From Cylicocyclus nassatus (taxonomy: Eukaryota; Nematoda; Chromadorea; Rhabditida; Strongylidae): a DNA stretch of 64,000 bases. The translations under genes were made by a program, and so were the position numbers. Positions 25,500-39,100 of the stretch are shown piece after piece. Where the stretch lies: NCBI GenBank assembly GCA_958299035.1, contig CATQJL010000001.1, positions 52,750,333 to 52,814,332 on the forward strand, written 5' to 3'. A model generated the notes under the pieces. The model had not been told where the DNA came from. It made no database searches and saw only the letters and a program-made list of their open reading frames with translations. How positions within the stretch are numbered: position 1 is the first letter of the stretch; each line of letters begins with the position of its first letter.

Positions 25500-26695
25500 A
25501 TAGATTGCCTGGGATGTTCTGCTGAGAGTTTTTGGCGCTAATAGTGTCAGAATCAAGCAGAAAAACAGATGGACAGTATGCGTATTGGACATAGTCATGT
25601 CGAAACGCGTCAAGGGCAATCAAGAAGTGGGAGCAGGTATTCAACGTATTAACCACGTCAAAACTTGTCAAGGAGGCAGGATTGGCGGACCGCCCCTTTT
25701 TTACCGAAGCGATTTCCTCGTTTCAGAATCCACCTTTTTCGACCGGACTTGAACTGTTGCATCAGTCAGGAGCCATGCTAAGAACCGTCAAAGAGTCTTA
25801 CGCCCCGAACACCTGTAGGCGGATTCATCAAAGAATATCCTTTCGAAAGGTAACAAAATTTTGCACATCACCAAATAAAGCACACTTCCCATTCATACAA
25901 GTAGCACAACGATTTCAATAAGCGTGAGATTGTTCTGTTTCTCCATTCACTTCTGATCAAGATGGAGGCAGATCGTCCACCTGCACCCGCATGGTGTAGG
26001 TGGGATATCATTTTCGAGCAGCAAACTGTACTGTTGTAAATTGCAGCTGTGTATCCTGCATGGTAGCGAAGAAAAGAGACAGCCATACACGAGCCGCCAC
26101 TCGGACTTCCTGCCGCGGCCCCTTGACGAACCTCTCGGCAGTCTCTCGTTTGCTCTGTTATCTTGATGTGCGGCGAAGTATCATCATGAGATTCTCCATT
26201 TTCTGTGAACAGACCAACCGCTAACTGTCGAAATCTATCCAAAGCAGAACTATCTGCTGTTATCTCACACTTTTCGAACCCAACGGCGCTCGAGAAATTT
26301 TGCACCGGCAATCGCATTTTATTTTTTCGTTCCTGTTTTCCTCCTGAACATAAGCGGAAAAAAAAAGTTTAAAATTCGCAACTGGCGGCCGCTGCCCAAA
26401 ACTGGAAGCAATTCCGCGAATGGGTGTAATAGATTACTCCATTCTTAGATGCTTCTAAATTGCAACAAGGTGCGAGAATGTCCAAAAAACAAAAATCCAG
26501 AAAACAACCTGACTTATTCACGAACTCCCTTTTTCATCGGTTCCTACACCATGGCAGTACTTTGCGCGCGTAATTCTTGGTCAAATTGGTCTCACAATCA
26601 GACTGGAGGTCTTGCAAAGCCCTCACGGAGCGATGCTAGTTTCCATGCAAAAGCGCGTACGTAACTTACACAGACTATAACTGGTATATACTCTA
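25500..26695. other. intergenic stretch with one unexplained long frame
   Basis: No recognised gene. The minus strand is open for 149 codons (26317 down to 25868), the longest frame in the window not accounted for by a gene, the LINE or a palindrome. It shows no signal peptide, membrane segment or known motif, and base composition is mixed. It may be chance or part of an unrecognised gene. Confidence 0.3.
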
Positions 26696-27272
26696 CTTTC
26701 CGGGGTACAAGGCGCACCTTGTATAAGGCGCACCCGCCGCAGCGAACAGTGGCGCGAAAACGCTTTCTAAGTGATTGTTTTCTAAATCTAGAAAGGTTAA
26801 TACTCTGTGTGCTGTGGTTATCCTTCACTGCGCATAGATCGTGCTTTCAGGTACTTTTTTAAAATCTTCTCAGAATGTGTACTGTAATACCGTTTCTATT
26901 GGTGGGATAAAGGTGTTCTCGGTGTTTATTTTTGAATGATTCTTTTTTTTGTTTCGAATGATGTTACCGGTGCTACATTTGTGCTTTCCTTCGTTTCCAG
27001 TAATGCTGGTACTGAAACTGTGCTTCCCTGTACAATGATACTATGGTATTTTCAAGATGCTGTTTTTGTTTTGTTCTCGTCATTCTTGAATAAAAGGAGG
27101 TAGAGATTTGTTCTGAAACAAATCACTATTGAGAGGAAAATAGCAAAGAACGGGAGCAAAAAGCTACTGCTGGATCAAAGAGGTTGCTGTGCTTGCGCGG
27201 CGTCGCGCATCGCGAACGTCACCATACATCAGTCCGCGCGGTGAAAGCTACTGCGCCTTATACCCCGGAAAT
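26696..27272. mobile_element. 577-bp element with CCGGGGTAYAAGGCGC ends
   Basis: The left end TTTCCGGGGTACAAGGCGCA is matched inverted by TGCGCCTTATACCCCGGAAA at the right end. A second GTATAAGGCGCACC unit follows the left end. The termini resemble those of the 216-bp element at 37441. No transposase frame. Confidence 0.75.
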
Positions 27273-27457
27273 TAGACTATCTGTCATATAGTATAGCTAA
27301 TTCGTCAATTTTATGCTGCAAGAGATCTAACACTAACTACTCACCAAGTTCTGTTGACATGTTTATGACAATTGAAAATATGTTAAAATTGGTGGATCGT
27401 TCCAAGAATAGCAAATTGGTTATGTGAAACAGAAACGGCATATGCCGGTGATGCATA

Positions 27458-30400
27458 TCAATTCGCTTCTTCACGAGCCTTTCGATCTTCTTCTGCTTTC
27501 TTTTTGTCCTTGCGCAGGAAGCGGAAAGTAACAAAGGAGAGCATGAGGTCCTTGTAAGCCTAAAGAGTTTGCAGCTGGGAATTTACACAATTGGACCATT
27601 TATGCATAACGTACCTTGATGAAAAATATCGAGATCATGGGTGAAAGCAGCGGAACAAGCGAGATGCAGTACGCTGGGAAAAACTCTTGCCATACCCTAG
27701 AAAGCACATCAATTTTTCTTTGGTACTCAATGTTTCAAAAGAATTTGTTCAAGGAGGTTTCAGGCATGGATCACGCTTTATTGTTGCGATTTCATCTTTG
27801 GAGATTTTAATGGTTCGAGTGATGAAAAGCAACGGCAAAATAGCTCATAGCAAACACATAAACATAGTACGCGCGATTTCATGTGTTTGAACACATGCAG
27901 ATAGGAAAAGTATACTCGCTTTCAGATGATTATAAACTAGAGTAGATTTTTACTTTTTTATGAAGCATTCAACTCGTCTCACTCTCAAATAAGCGTCTAG
28001 CTCCAGCACTAATACCAATCACAATCGTGACTCCTTGAAGTCAACAGCTAGTGCCGAGCAGGCAAACCTGCTTACAATTATTGCGACATTGATTACGTTT
28101 CAAAATCAAGCGCGATGAATAAAGCAGAGCAATCAGCGAAGGCAAAACTTGCATAACGCATCTAGACAAACAAAAAAGAACCTCCTTCTGCTTCTATGAG
28201 TAAAGTGATCTTAACTTAGTTAAGCTAAAAACGTTTTTATTGTGAGAAGCAACCAAACAAAACTCGCAAGAAACAGAGCAACATAAGAACTCTGCAAAAT
28301 GGTTGAGGCTGAAAGAGATTTGTGTCAGGCGACAGATCATATCAAGAAAAGCAACAATTGAAATCATGGAACATCATTGTGGAATATGGGTTCCACAATA
28401 CAGCCCACTGGGAAAACGGCCCAAATCATCTCGGCACGACCAAAAGCTCTCACAAACAACTTCCAACTTTAGCGATATCTGGTCGCCGGTATAGCACAAG
28501 CGACGCGATATCGCTAAAGGGCCTGGCAGACCGACAGCGAATTCATCGCTTCGTGATTTCTGCGAAAAGACAAGTGGCACACGTCAATGCATGCTCGCCT
28601 ACACCCGCGTCAGCCATGCTAGTTGTCCGACGCAAAGCGTCGCTAGTCGTTTTTGGTAGACCATGCCTAGATCTGCAAATCGCGAATCGCTAGTCTTAAC
28701 AAATCTAAGTTGCTGTTTTGAAGCGCTTTCTGTAGAGCGCATAGCAGATACCGAAAGAAGATAAAGTAATCAGCGCTTCAAGATGAATTGGTGGTGTACA
28801 TTTTATTTCAGAAGGCCACGAACACTAAGTATCCTTCGCTTATAAGTAGCACAAATCTGGGAGGATCTTATGTATCGTTTACCGAAAAATTGCGTGATTT
28901 TGCTAATCTACTGTTTGTTTCTACTATTACCATTGTTTCGATAAGGTACTTTTGTAAATAACTAAAAATCACTTACAAACTATTCTCGTAAAATGTAGAC
29001 AACATCGCATTGGCTGCAAGTGGCAGCGCAAATACGAGTGGTAAGAAAGCATCCGCAAAGACAGCGTGAACGAGGGCTTCGTTGGCAACGAAGGTATCGA
29101 GTGACATCGTTCCCTGTAATATCTCTTTCATGCAGTTCCCTAGCCATAGATTTGAAGAGTAATGCTGAATTATGTCAAAAAGCAGAGGGAAAATTCACTG
29201 TCTGCGAAGAGATAAAATAAGATCATCTGCGGCGCACTCATTTTTCGTTTGATCGGGAGTGAACAATAGTTTTGTCAGACTCTGAATTTTAAGAAAAACT
29301 CTTCAAATTTTTGAAAGCGTTCTGGAACTCTTAAATATTATTATGAACGTCTCAAAGATTGTACTTCTAAAAATGTCGAATTTTTTCAACGTTTTTCAAG
29401 ACTGCCGAATAGGTATGACGCAAGCGGCAAGACTTAGTGGTGGAGTTAGACGGTTGATTTTGAAGCAAATGCGACGAGCAGAATGTCCTAACCAATCCGC
29501 TTGCGCCACACCCTTTCTTCGTCAACAGGTTGAACTTCAGGAGTTTCAAAGATAGCAACATTCAATGGAATATTTTTTCGAACCTTCACTTTCAAGCTGG
29601 TTTTTTGTTATTTTTGCTAAACGTTATAGAAGTGTTCATCTTTCGTCAATTACCTGCTTCTCCTTGAGTGTATTCATCATGAAATGCGCGGAAATCAGGA
29701 TAACAATGTAAGAAATCGCATGGGACACGACAGCAATTCCATAGAAATACAAAATGAGCGGATTTTTTGTGTAGTCTTCTCCAGTTAAAGCCAAATGTTT
29801 CTGCAACGAGGAAGATTGAAGGATTATGAATTCTACGAAAACCAAATATTATGTATCAAACAAACCCTGTAATCCTCAGCCACAAGAATCACTCCAGAGA
29901 CATTGTGATGTGTAGCCGGAGTTGTTTGTGCTGTATCAGTGGACTGCGGTTGGTGGTGCAGAAGCTGCTCCGGAATTTTGTACTGCGCATCAAAATCCTG
30001 CATCACCTTCGAAGTTTTGTTCAATCTTTCGAAAAGGTCCTAAAAGTAAGTTGGTCATATCTCGATCAATTAAAGTGTCCTAATACCTCGTAAGGTATAT
30101 TGGAATAATATAGGCAGGCTCCCTCCATGCTGCAAAAGATAAAGACGACCCCGAAAGTGATCAGCAGGTTTCGTTTGTTGAAGTATTGCCCAAGTGCGGT
30201 GCTAAACCAAACTTATCACAATTTGGAGTACCAAATATCTAATTTCTTGCTTAGTCTTTTGTAGCTACCAGTGACACAGATGGCAGGGGAGACTCTGGAA
30301 GGCATACCTTCGATACATGGAGCTATGTATTCTGGCACCTTCATTTTGAGCGGCATAAGAGAATACAACCTTCACCAAAAGAACTGAAGTTCCGGGGCGA

Positions 30401-33400
30401 AGCCCTATGTTAAGATCAAAACTACTTCGGAATGAATTGAACGAAGCAAGTTTAGTTAGCAATATTTCGAAAATATCGCAACAAAACCGAGCAACTGCAT
30501 TTTTAGAATCTTTTTTGTGCTAAAAACGGTGAGGTGAAGATGTGAAGCTCTGGTGATTTATAGTTTTGTTTTGTTAAGGTCGCGCAGAGATCTTCGAGCA
30601 GATCCATATGCTCGTCGGCTGTACTTTTCATCTCCTGTTCTTCTGCGTCTCCGCGCGTTGCGCTACCTCGCTCGCCAAATGCGGGGCACGTGGCATTTGG
30701 CTCTGGTACCCTTTTCTTCGTTAGAACTTAATCGTAGCAAAGTGTGTATCATGACAAAGCTCTTGACCTTCGATTTTACGCTGACAACGTTGCAAAACCG
30801 CATTCTTTGATTCGAACGAGAAATCTAGCTAAACCGTATTTTCTAAAATCTTTTGTTTTTTTCCAGTCTAGCTGTTTTGAAGTTTTCGCGCATTCTATAA
30901 GTTTAGTCCATAATATAAGGACGTCGCGGGCCAACTTCACTGATTGTGGTGAAATACTGGCAAAAAGTCGCAAAAAGTGCGTTCTTGTTTATGAGTCTTT
31001 ATTGGAATTAAGCAACTATTTTATACACGGGGAGCATGCTCAAGATTATGAGCACAACAAAACTGACAACGTGCCAGAAAACAGAAACTAGATGGGAGTA
31101 AAAAATTTGAAGGACGCTCTGAAAACTGGATTGGCTTTGATATGCATTCCGGCCTGGTAAAAACAACACTTCGTGTTTTCATAAATAACTTCTTCTCTTG
31201 TTTATCTTCTTCTTGCCAATCACCACTCCCGAAACATGGTTGTTTATGAAACAACTACAAAGAACAAATTAGCTTTTCCTCGTCTTTTTCGTGCTGATTT
31301 TCTGGTCCTAGAGAAAGCTGCAATTCGGATTGTCGCCAAATGAAAGATTTCAAACTGATTGCGACGTTTGTACCAGGTTAGCAATAGTTTCTTTTGCTTC
31401 TATTTTTTTGCATCCTTTCTCTTCTTTAATTTCCTATAAACACTTTCATGAAAGGCAAATATTCGAAGCCTTCCCGTTGGACGCCCCACCTCTGGACCAT
31501 CAAGTTATGGCTAGGATGGGAGAGCAGTCTCCTTGGCTCGTAACTGGTAGATTCTCAAAAAAAATGCGCCAGTAACTCAAATCTTCTCGTTGCATAATCG
31601 AGATAAATCAAGTTGTAAAAAAAACTAAGTAGAGCTCAATAAACCTTTTCCCTTTCTTGGGTTTCAAACCGCTTCCCAAGATTTTTTCAAAAAGCGCAAC
31701 CATTTCACCATGCTTCCCAATCTCGCCAAAAATCTTGCTACCGTTCTATTGGTAGGCAGTGAAACTTCCTTTTTGAGGTGTTTACCTGTTAACGAGGATC
31801 ATCGTGCGATAGACGAAGAACAGTGGGAATGACAGCATCCCATACATGTAGAACACTACGGCAATAGATGACGTGAGCTTCTGAAACAGTTTTTTGGCTG
31901 CCTTTTCCCTGGTCTAATAAGTAAGGGTTTATCGTGAAAAAAGTCGATGGCTTTGGAAATCTAAATAATGCCCACAAAAAACTTAACAGTTTCTTGGAGT
32001 ACGTATTCTTGTTATGACCTTTGACACTATGTACTATCATAAAATGCAAACTAATAGTATAATGGCTACTGGAAGGTGCAGAAGCAGTATCAGTTGAGCG
32101 AGCGCGAACGCGATGCACGCATATCTTCACTCTTGTAAAGCCTGCGCCTCATGCCTCTGCGGCTAATAGAGCCGCGCTCCCTCCCAAAGATACTGCGTTT
32201 GCCATGCAGCAGCCTATCTTCTTCTATTGTTATTAAATAGCTTCATAAAGGCTAGAGAATAAAGCATTGAGCGTTTTCAACACGTTAGAAGGGCATGTGC
32301 CTAACGCGTCCTACTTCAAAGTCGAAAAGGCTGCTGTATCCTTGGAAATCTCTGCTGATTTGCGGGATCAGCAGCTTACTACCTAGTTAGAGCTTTTATC
32401 TTCCCAGTTTCCTCTAATATCAATTCACCATTGCTGGAAGTAGAGGCCTTGATTAGGTGTGGGAATCTTTTTGCCCGAGGTCGTTTCTGCGAGAATCAGC
32501 ATAAATACAGACTAGCCTTGATTTCATTCTTCCTGTCGTTCTGTACTCTATAAACTTACGAACAGCAGCGCTAACTACCTAATCTCGCTCGATTTTTTGA
32601 AGGATATTCAACAATTTCATTATCTTAAAACATGAGTTATTGCTCTGTAAAACAGTAGTCGTCCCAATCAAGCAAATGAGGTCAAGCCACTAGTTAGGAG
32701 GTAGTTGACCCAGGAGAAAAAGTGAAAAAACCGTGCACGGGTGGTTCTAAGTTTGCAGGTCTCCATGGGTCAAAAACGAAGCAATGTTGCCTCTCTATTC
32801 ACACATTAATTCTACGTCTTTACCAAAACTATATCGAAGTACCCTGTAATAACCAGTTGCGGGCAAGAATGGCTCAAGACTTGAAAACAACTTACATGAG
32901 TTATAATAATGTGCAAACGAGATTTTATGCTTCCGAAAAAGTAGAAAATTCCAATTTAGCGTTGTAAAAAAGCTTCGGTTGCGTGGCCCCTTCTTATGAA
33001 ATGTCGAAGCTACAGGCCAGCTTTAAAATGTTTGGGAAGCAACTTTGGATTGATATGAGAAACAAGCCTATTAGACCCAAAAATGGGAATGCTAACGCCA
33101 CGCACCTCTATCCAAAAAAGTTTCGTTTCCCTCCCCCTTCCGAAGAAATCCTGGGACCGCCACTGGCACTCACACTTTCATTGAGCATGACTACCTATTG
33201 CATTTCATCTAATTCGTCCGTATGCCGCATATGATGCACCAAAAGTGCAATTGCAGCCTACTAGAACATATCCTGGCTCGAGATAAGCCGCTGGAGGAGG
33301 GTGGATTAGATCTGTCCATCGGATAGTACAAGATGATTTACAGCTTATCAGTTCATAGCCCTGTTGAGACGATATTCAAAGCTTATCTTCCGATCGTAGC

Positions 33401-35287
33401 AAACTAAATACGTGTTCCTTGTTGATTATGAATAATGCACACTTGACGAAAATTGGAAGCGATCTTACTTCCTCGTCCATATCGTATGATTTTTTTTGCT
33501 TCAATGAGCGGTTAAAGCGAGCTTGTTTGTTACCCTAAACTGGATTTTACAGTTTCGGACTATTAGGCCTCGGTGCTTGGATGTTTCTCCTCCCACCATA
33601 TTCTTTCTCTAAGAGTATCCAGGGTAGTCTTGAGATGCATAACAATTTTCATGATGTACAGTGAAAATACGCATTGACAATGAAACGAACTATCTTTGTT
33701 TTCATTTTCTACATTCTCAAGTGGAGAATAAGCGTAGTGGTATGAGGCGCCGCTATGACCAGATCGGACCCAGGTTCGATCTCCGCCCCTGGGCCAACCA
33801 AGCCCTCTACCTTCCGCGGACGGTAAATTGGTAGTAGAGTACTCTTGGAGGATAAAAGCACTGACTTGGTAAACGGCTGGTCCCCGCAAGTCAATGTAAT
33901 AGGCTGGCACGCATACAACTTCCTCCCGGCTGTGAAGTAGTGTGCGTTCGGCGCATGCCCGCAGAGGGTACTGAAGTCGCCGAATCCTTTATCCTTTATA
34001 TTCTCAAATGACCTTATGTTTGTGCTACTCAGAAATATTTTTCCACTCGGTGCTGTTGTTCTAACTAGAAAGCCTAGCCGTTTCTGCAAGAAAGCTCACC
34101 ACAAAATCAGCGTTAAGGATGCTCAGTGGTCCATGAGGTACACGAATGCACATCGGTCCACGAGTTACCATTTGCGGTTGAACAAGTAGGACGCATAAGG
34201 AAAGCACAATACCAGCAACAGAGATGTTCGATAGGAAATATCGAAGCTCCTGTAAATGGTGACAAATGCTCGCGAATGGCTAACGGCTGGTAACGGCTTT
34301 ATAAATACCTGAATAGCTTCGATTTTGTGCGAAGATAGAATAAGCAGTATCCCATTGCAGAAGATAGAGAAACCATTGACTGCGTAGCAGTAGATCTGGA
34401 AAAAGGAGAGAAGCATGACAAAGTGAGTAGGCCTCGAGTGAGATATAGGCAGCGCCTCATTAATCTAAGTGCCAAAATCCGATATACAGCACTGAGAGGG
34501 TATTATCTTCGGTGACATCACGAGTTGGTTACCCTAACGGAGTTGTAATCAAGTTTGCTGGAGCATACTGATAATTCGAAAGGTGCAATTTGCGGCGTAT
34601 GAGTGTTAATCAACGATTAGTTGTGAAGCGTCTGCTGAGAGATTCTAGTCATATATTTTCCTTCTCAGGCATCTTATGACCAAAATCATTAACACAAAAG
34701 CTTTCCCGACATCATGTTTAGATGTGCAACCATCGTCGAAATTCGCCTACGAATTTACAAAATACGATTTGCAAAGATGCAAAGTTTGGCTCTATAGGCA
34801 TGCGAACTCTACCATTGCGCCATAGTCTCCGCAGCTATCCACCCGCCCATCCTTTCCCACCTGTACATTCCTTGGCGCCCCGAACTTATAATGTGCAATG
34901 GTCATCGTGAGGAACCGTTGATTATAACTTTTTCAGAAGATAATTGATCAGCTAAAATACACGGATCTTGTACAAACGCTTTAAGACCAGCACAATGATA
35001 TGCATAACGTGGAAACCTCAATTTGGCTGAGGGTCCTTTCCTTTTAAGTAGCACCACATCTTCCCACGATTCCTTTGCTAAAGCGAATTACTAAAAATGG
35101 TAAACTGTAGTACTGGAAAATAACTATAGTTGCGTAATCCTACGTTCATTGCATCATACACCATTCAAATGGCATGCCTATCGCTGTTTGCATCACGAGA
35201 CTAAGGACAGGCTTTCTATAAGAGGCTTACGTTGCCTTTATAAACAGGGTCAAGTAGGAAGGGGAGGAGGAACCATTCGATTACCAT
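27458..35287 (-). CDS. nematode serpentine (7TM) chemoreceptor-like receptor
   Basis: A predicted seven-transmembrane receptor, probably chemosensory by analogy with the large nematode serpentine families; ligand and exact class are not recognised. Exons in transcript order: 35287-35231, 34395-34309, 34249-34100, 31880-31786, 30201-30087, 30039-29866, 29800-29654, 29113-28977, 27696-27615, 27559-27458. Phases agree, giving 381 residues. Hydrophobic segments: about 20-43, 52-70, 99-125 (ending VYR), 141-160, 243-267, 292-313 and 326-347. The residue 276-300 block (MS..T...N.AL..A...A..PL) resembles the conserved stretch before TM6 in these families. The loop between TM4 and TM5 is about 80 residues, His/Gln/Thr-rich, with N-glycosylation sequons at 175 and 214. 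The tail is highly charged (RKDKKKAEEDRKAREEAN). The first ATG gives a short N-terminus. TTCACAG about 40 bases upstream of it could be a trans-splice acceptor. Confidence 0.85.
32074..32218. repeat. 145-bp dispersed repeat, copy 1
   Basis: Closely resembles 60916-61060 in the same orientation, sharing TCAGTTGAGCG/TTAGTTGAGCG, CTCTGCGGCTAATA and AGCCGCG blocks. Lies in intron 3 of the 7TM receptor gene. No coding potential. Confidence 0.7.
33060..33165 (-). repeat. fragment of the CAGTGGCGG MITE, inverted
   Basis: In reverse orientation it starts CAGTGGCGGTCCCAGGATTT and contains GAGGTGCGTGGCGTTAGCAT, matching the elements at 17592 and 23108. The other end is not found. Confidence 0.6.
33729..33792 (+). 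other. tRNA-like sequence (probable SINE or tRNA relic)
   Basis: AAGCGTAGTGGTA resembles an RNA polymerase III A box and GGTTCGATCTC a B box about 45 bases later, the spacing seen in tRNAs. The flanks do not form an acceptor stem and no clear anticodon arm is seen. It lies in a receptor intron. Confidence 0.4.
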
Positions 35288-36139
35288 TTTGAGAATCTAT
35301 ATATGAAAACTCAATTTCTGTGAATATACTGGCTTAAAGTTCTGAATACAAATTTTTCTGTGTGCACCCAATTGGGCTAAAGCTTTGCACACTTATATTT
35401 CGACCCCGAAAAAAAAAACAGGCTATTTGGCGACTCGCTGGGCCATTATAGAATTCATGAACACGTATTGAAGACAGCGTCCAGGCAAGATCCACCCACC
35501 CAGATTAGCACATAGTTGTAAAGCGGCCCCATGAGTAACCGATCTGCGTTGGTCCGATCCTTTGTGGCCTCTGAAAAAATATGCGGGCCTGTGATACGTA
35601 ACACAGACCTCCCCTCGTATCACAAACTTCCCCTAGGGACGTGTGCTCACGCATCGATCGATTATGGAGTGCAACTACACCCATGCAGTTGCAGCTTCTC
35701 TCCATTGGTGACTCAGACATTCGCCGTTAACGAGCGCAAGTGAAACGGAATTCGACCCATTGAAAACATGCGGAACACCTCCGTTACTGTTGGTACAATT
35801 CGGATATTGGTTCGGGACAAAACCGCCGGAGAAACGCCTGTCGAGCAGTGGTCACCTGCGTTTGGTTTGGGATTTGCCTGCAGCACATTTTCCGATCAAA
35901 CGCAGGTGAAACGCCGGCTAACTGCAGGTGTCGAAGCGACCATGGGACGTGAATCTAACCGTAGAGCACTTTTCAGCATTGTTCAAATTTTCGGCATACA
36001 CTCTATACTGAGCAAACAACAGACTAAATCGACAAAAATCTATTCATCTCAGGTTGACTGAACGACAAAAGCAGAACAAACGATAACGTTACTCTCAACA
36101 ACAAAATTTTACATCACTGAGCAAAAGAGGGAAGGAAAA
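35288..36139. other. intergenic region upstream of the 7TM receptor
   Basis: 852 bp between the receptor start and the stop codon of the next minus-strand gene. It must contain the receptor promoter, though no motif is recognised. CCTGCGTTTG (35858) and CAAACGCAGG (35898) form a small stem-loop. Open frames of 60-97 codons have no family signature. Confidence 0.4.
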
Positions 36140-39100
36140 TCAGTATTCCTCAGGCGAGTCTCGGAATTCCGTCTTTTTGATTGTCCCTTCTTGGGTCTTA
36201 TATCTCTTCTTCCTAAAACTGAAAAAAACGAATTACCTTGCTGAAAAATTGAGATAAACTTACCTGGGGGACATGAGCGTCAGGCGGACTGCATCAAACT
36301 CGTATTGGCGTACGTCGGCCTTGAAAACAAACGTGTAACTGAAAATATGAATATTAATATGTGTGTATATACAGGGTGTCCCAAAGAAGTGCACTGTTTG
36401 ATCTTTCATAACTCTCTTACTATAAGGTCTTCTGTCGAGCTTGAGGTGCCATTCCTTAGAGCTGCCTTCAACTCAGATTTGAAGTATAGAGGTAATCATC
36501 GATGACGCATTCGTATTGTAGGATTAAGGTAAGAACTTTGAAAAAGGTTTTGAGTTGTTGAGGGCCATATTTCACCTGTGGATATGTATCAAATGAGCTG
36601 AAAACTCTCACACTGGGCTAATAAGAGTGGCTGATTCTGAATATGAAATCAGCACTTCATTATGACGCTTTTTGCTTCAGTTATACCAGATGCATCATGA
36701 TGACCGGTTGTTCGATGCCCTTCAAAAATTCTATTACACCTAAGCTTATATAGCTTGTAAACAGTCGCTTCATAGAATTGGTTTGCTTGAAACACTACCA
36801 CACAATTTTCCAGACGTTTGGAACTTTTTCATCAGACAGCCTATTTCGCGGGTGCTATAAACCACAAATTCACACTAGAAATTCTGCAGTAGCGAAAAGA
36901 GATTGGAGTCGTCGTTCGTACTAAGAATCTGAGTTCAAACAAGCTTTAAAGAGTGGTACCTGAGGCAGACGCTATACTCTTCGAGGAGTATAGCATGGCG
37001 ACGATCGATACGCATCAAATACGTGTAAGACCGGTCGCTACGACTGGCGACCGCCCGTCGCCGATATTAGCGTCTGGCGATCGCCAACGCTAATATCGGC
37101 GACTGTACTTTACATACCTATTGATCGCAAACAAGTTACCACACGTCAAATCGATACATATCAAACGTGTGGTCGCCAATCGCCAATGTTGGCGATTGCC
37201 AGTCGCTAATATCAATGTTTTCCACCTTCCTTTATTTGAACTTTCTTATTTTTTCTAAATTTTTGCTTCGTTTTTTTTCTGTTCTTTTAGTACGTTGACT
37301 GTCATTCGCGTCTTAATTCGGATCATTAGGAAATTTTGAAGACTCTAAAGAGCGATAATATATCCTTGAGCAATGTCGTGGTACGCAAATTCTGGTGGTA
37401 CACTACGCTTTTTCAATGATGAACATGAACAATAAATCTATCCTAATTTCACGCGTATAAGACGCACTTTTTCGAATTTCAAGCGAGCTGCTCAGCCGCT
37501 TTACTGTATTCCGGAAAGAAATCTTACATCGCAAAATTCTCTGGAGCAATATACAGCATGTTATAGGGTCCTTTGTTTGTAGAGTCCTTTGGCGTGTCTG
37601 GGCTGGTCGATTATGAAAAAAAAAATCCCCCGCGCCTTATACGCGTGAAATTAGGGTAATAATGAATAAAGACTGCATTAAATTAGAAAATTTTGGAAAA
37701 ATTTAGAATTGGATTAAATTAAGTTTACCTTCATTTGCTAACGAAGGTAAACTCAATTTTTTCAAATTCAAGATCACAAATTGTGAAACTGCTGGCGCAT
37801 TTTGCATAAAAATTTTAAGTACTCACCATTGCCTGCAATAGTGGTTTGCGAATACAAATCTTCTGACTGATTTTTTTATAATGCTGTCAACAAGAATGTC
37901 ATGTGTGGACTTGGACTTGCATGCAGGACTTGCATGCAGCTCCATTCCTGAACAGGTCCATCATTAGAAAACCGTGTTCTACCGCCAGAATTTGCATAAC
38001 GACATTGCCTAAGAATACATCATCAGACTCTTTAGAGTCTTCAAAATCTCCTAATGATCCGAATTACAGACGCGAGTGACAATCAACGTACTAAAAGAAT
38101 GGGAAAACGAAGCAAAAAATTAGAAAAAAAATAAGAAAGTTCAAAAAAGGAAGGTGAAAAACTTTAATATTGGCGACTGGCAATCACCAATATTGGCTAT
38201 TGGAGGTCGCCAGTTGTAGCGACTGGCGATCGCTAATCGTAGCGATTGGCGATCGCCAGTTTTCGGCGACTACACGTTTGATATGTATCGATTTGACGTG
38301 TGGAAACTTGTTTGCGGTCAATAGGTATGTAAAGTACAGTCGCCGATATGAGCGATTGGCGATTGCCCGTCGCCATGCTGTACTCCTCGAAGAGTATAGC
38401 GGCTAAAGATTGGCTAAAGATTCTATAACTAATTTTACCAAGGATAAGATAAGCTGACAGCCAGTCACAATAAAGATTTGTTGGATAGATAGCTTGAGTC
38501 AGCATCATTTGACTTACCTAAGCTGCATTTCATATCGGGGTAGTGGCGTACTGTTAGACTACCAATTCAAAAAGTACTCCCTTGGCAACAGGAATGTGAA
38601 GGTTTGCTGAAATTGGAACTTTTCATCAAAAGAAAACAGAATATAACACTTTTCAAAGTATCTTACAGGAAGTCTTCATTCCCGACATGATAGGTACAGT
38701 TTCGTAGATTCTACCGCAGTTTTGCGTCAATCGCTCAGACAATCACAGGCTCTCAGCGGGCCCCACCAAAAGCGTCGTTGCCTTATCGCAGCCACTGTCG
38801 CTTCCCGCTGAGAGCTTTGTCGGAGCTTTGTCGGAGCTTGTCGGAGCGGGCTCGCTGCCCGCTGAGCCCGCTCCAACAAGCTCCGACAAAACTCCGACAA
38901 AGCTTTCAGCGGGAAGCGACAGTGAGGCGATGAGGCCACCGCGCTTTTGGTGGGTCTAGGCGGTGGCTTTGTGGCTGCCGGCTGAGAGCATTTGATTGTC
39001 TGAGCGTAAAAAGGAAGCGGAATTCGTACCAAATTTCGTAGTAACCGAGCTTGAAACCATAATAATTGATGCAAAATCACTGCTGATGACAACGAATGAG

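Noticed and set aside
29367..29561. Extra exon of the 7TM receptor reading STTKSCRLRHTYSAV
   Set aside because: It looked like the pre-TM6 motif, but exons 29654-29800 and 28977-29113 already join in phase and supply that motif.
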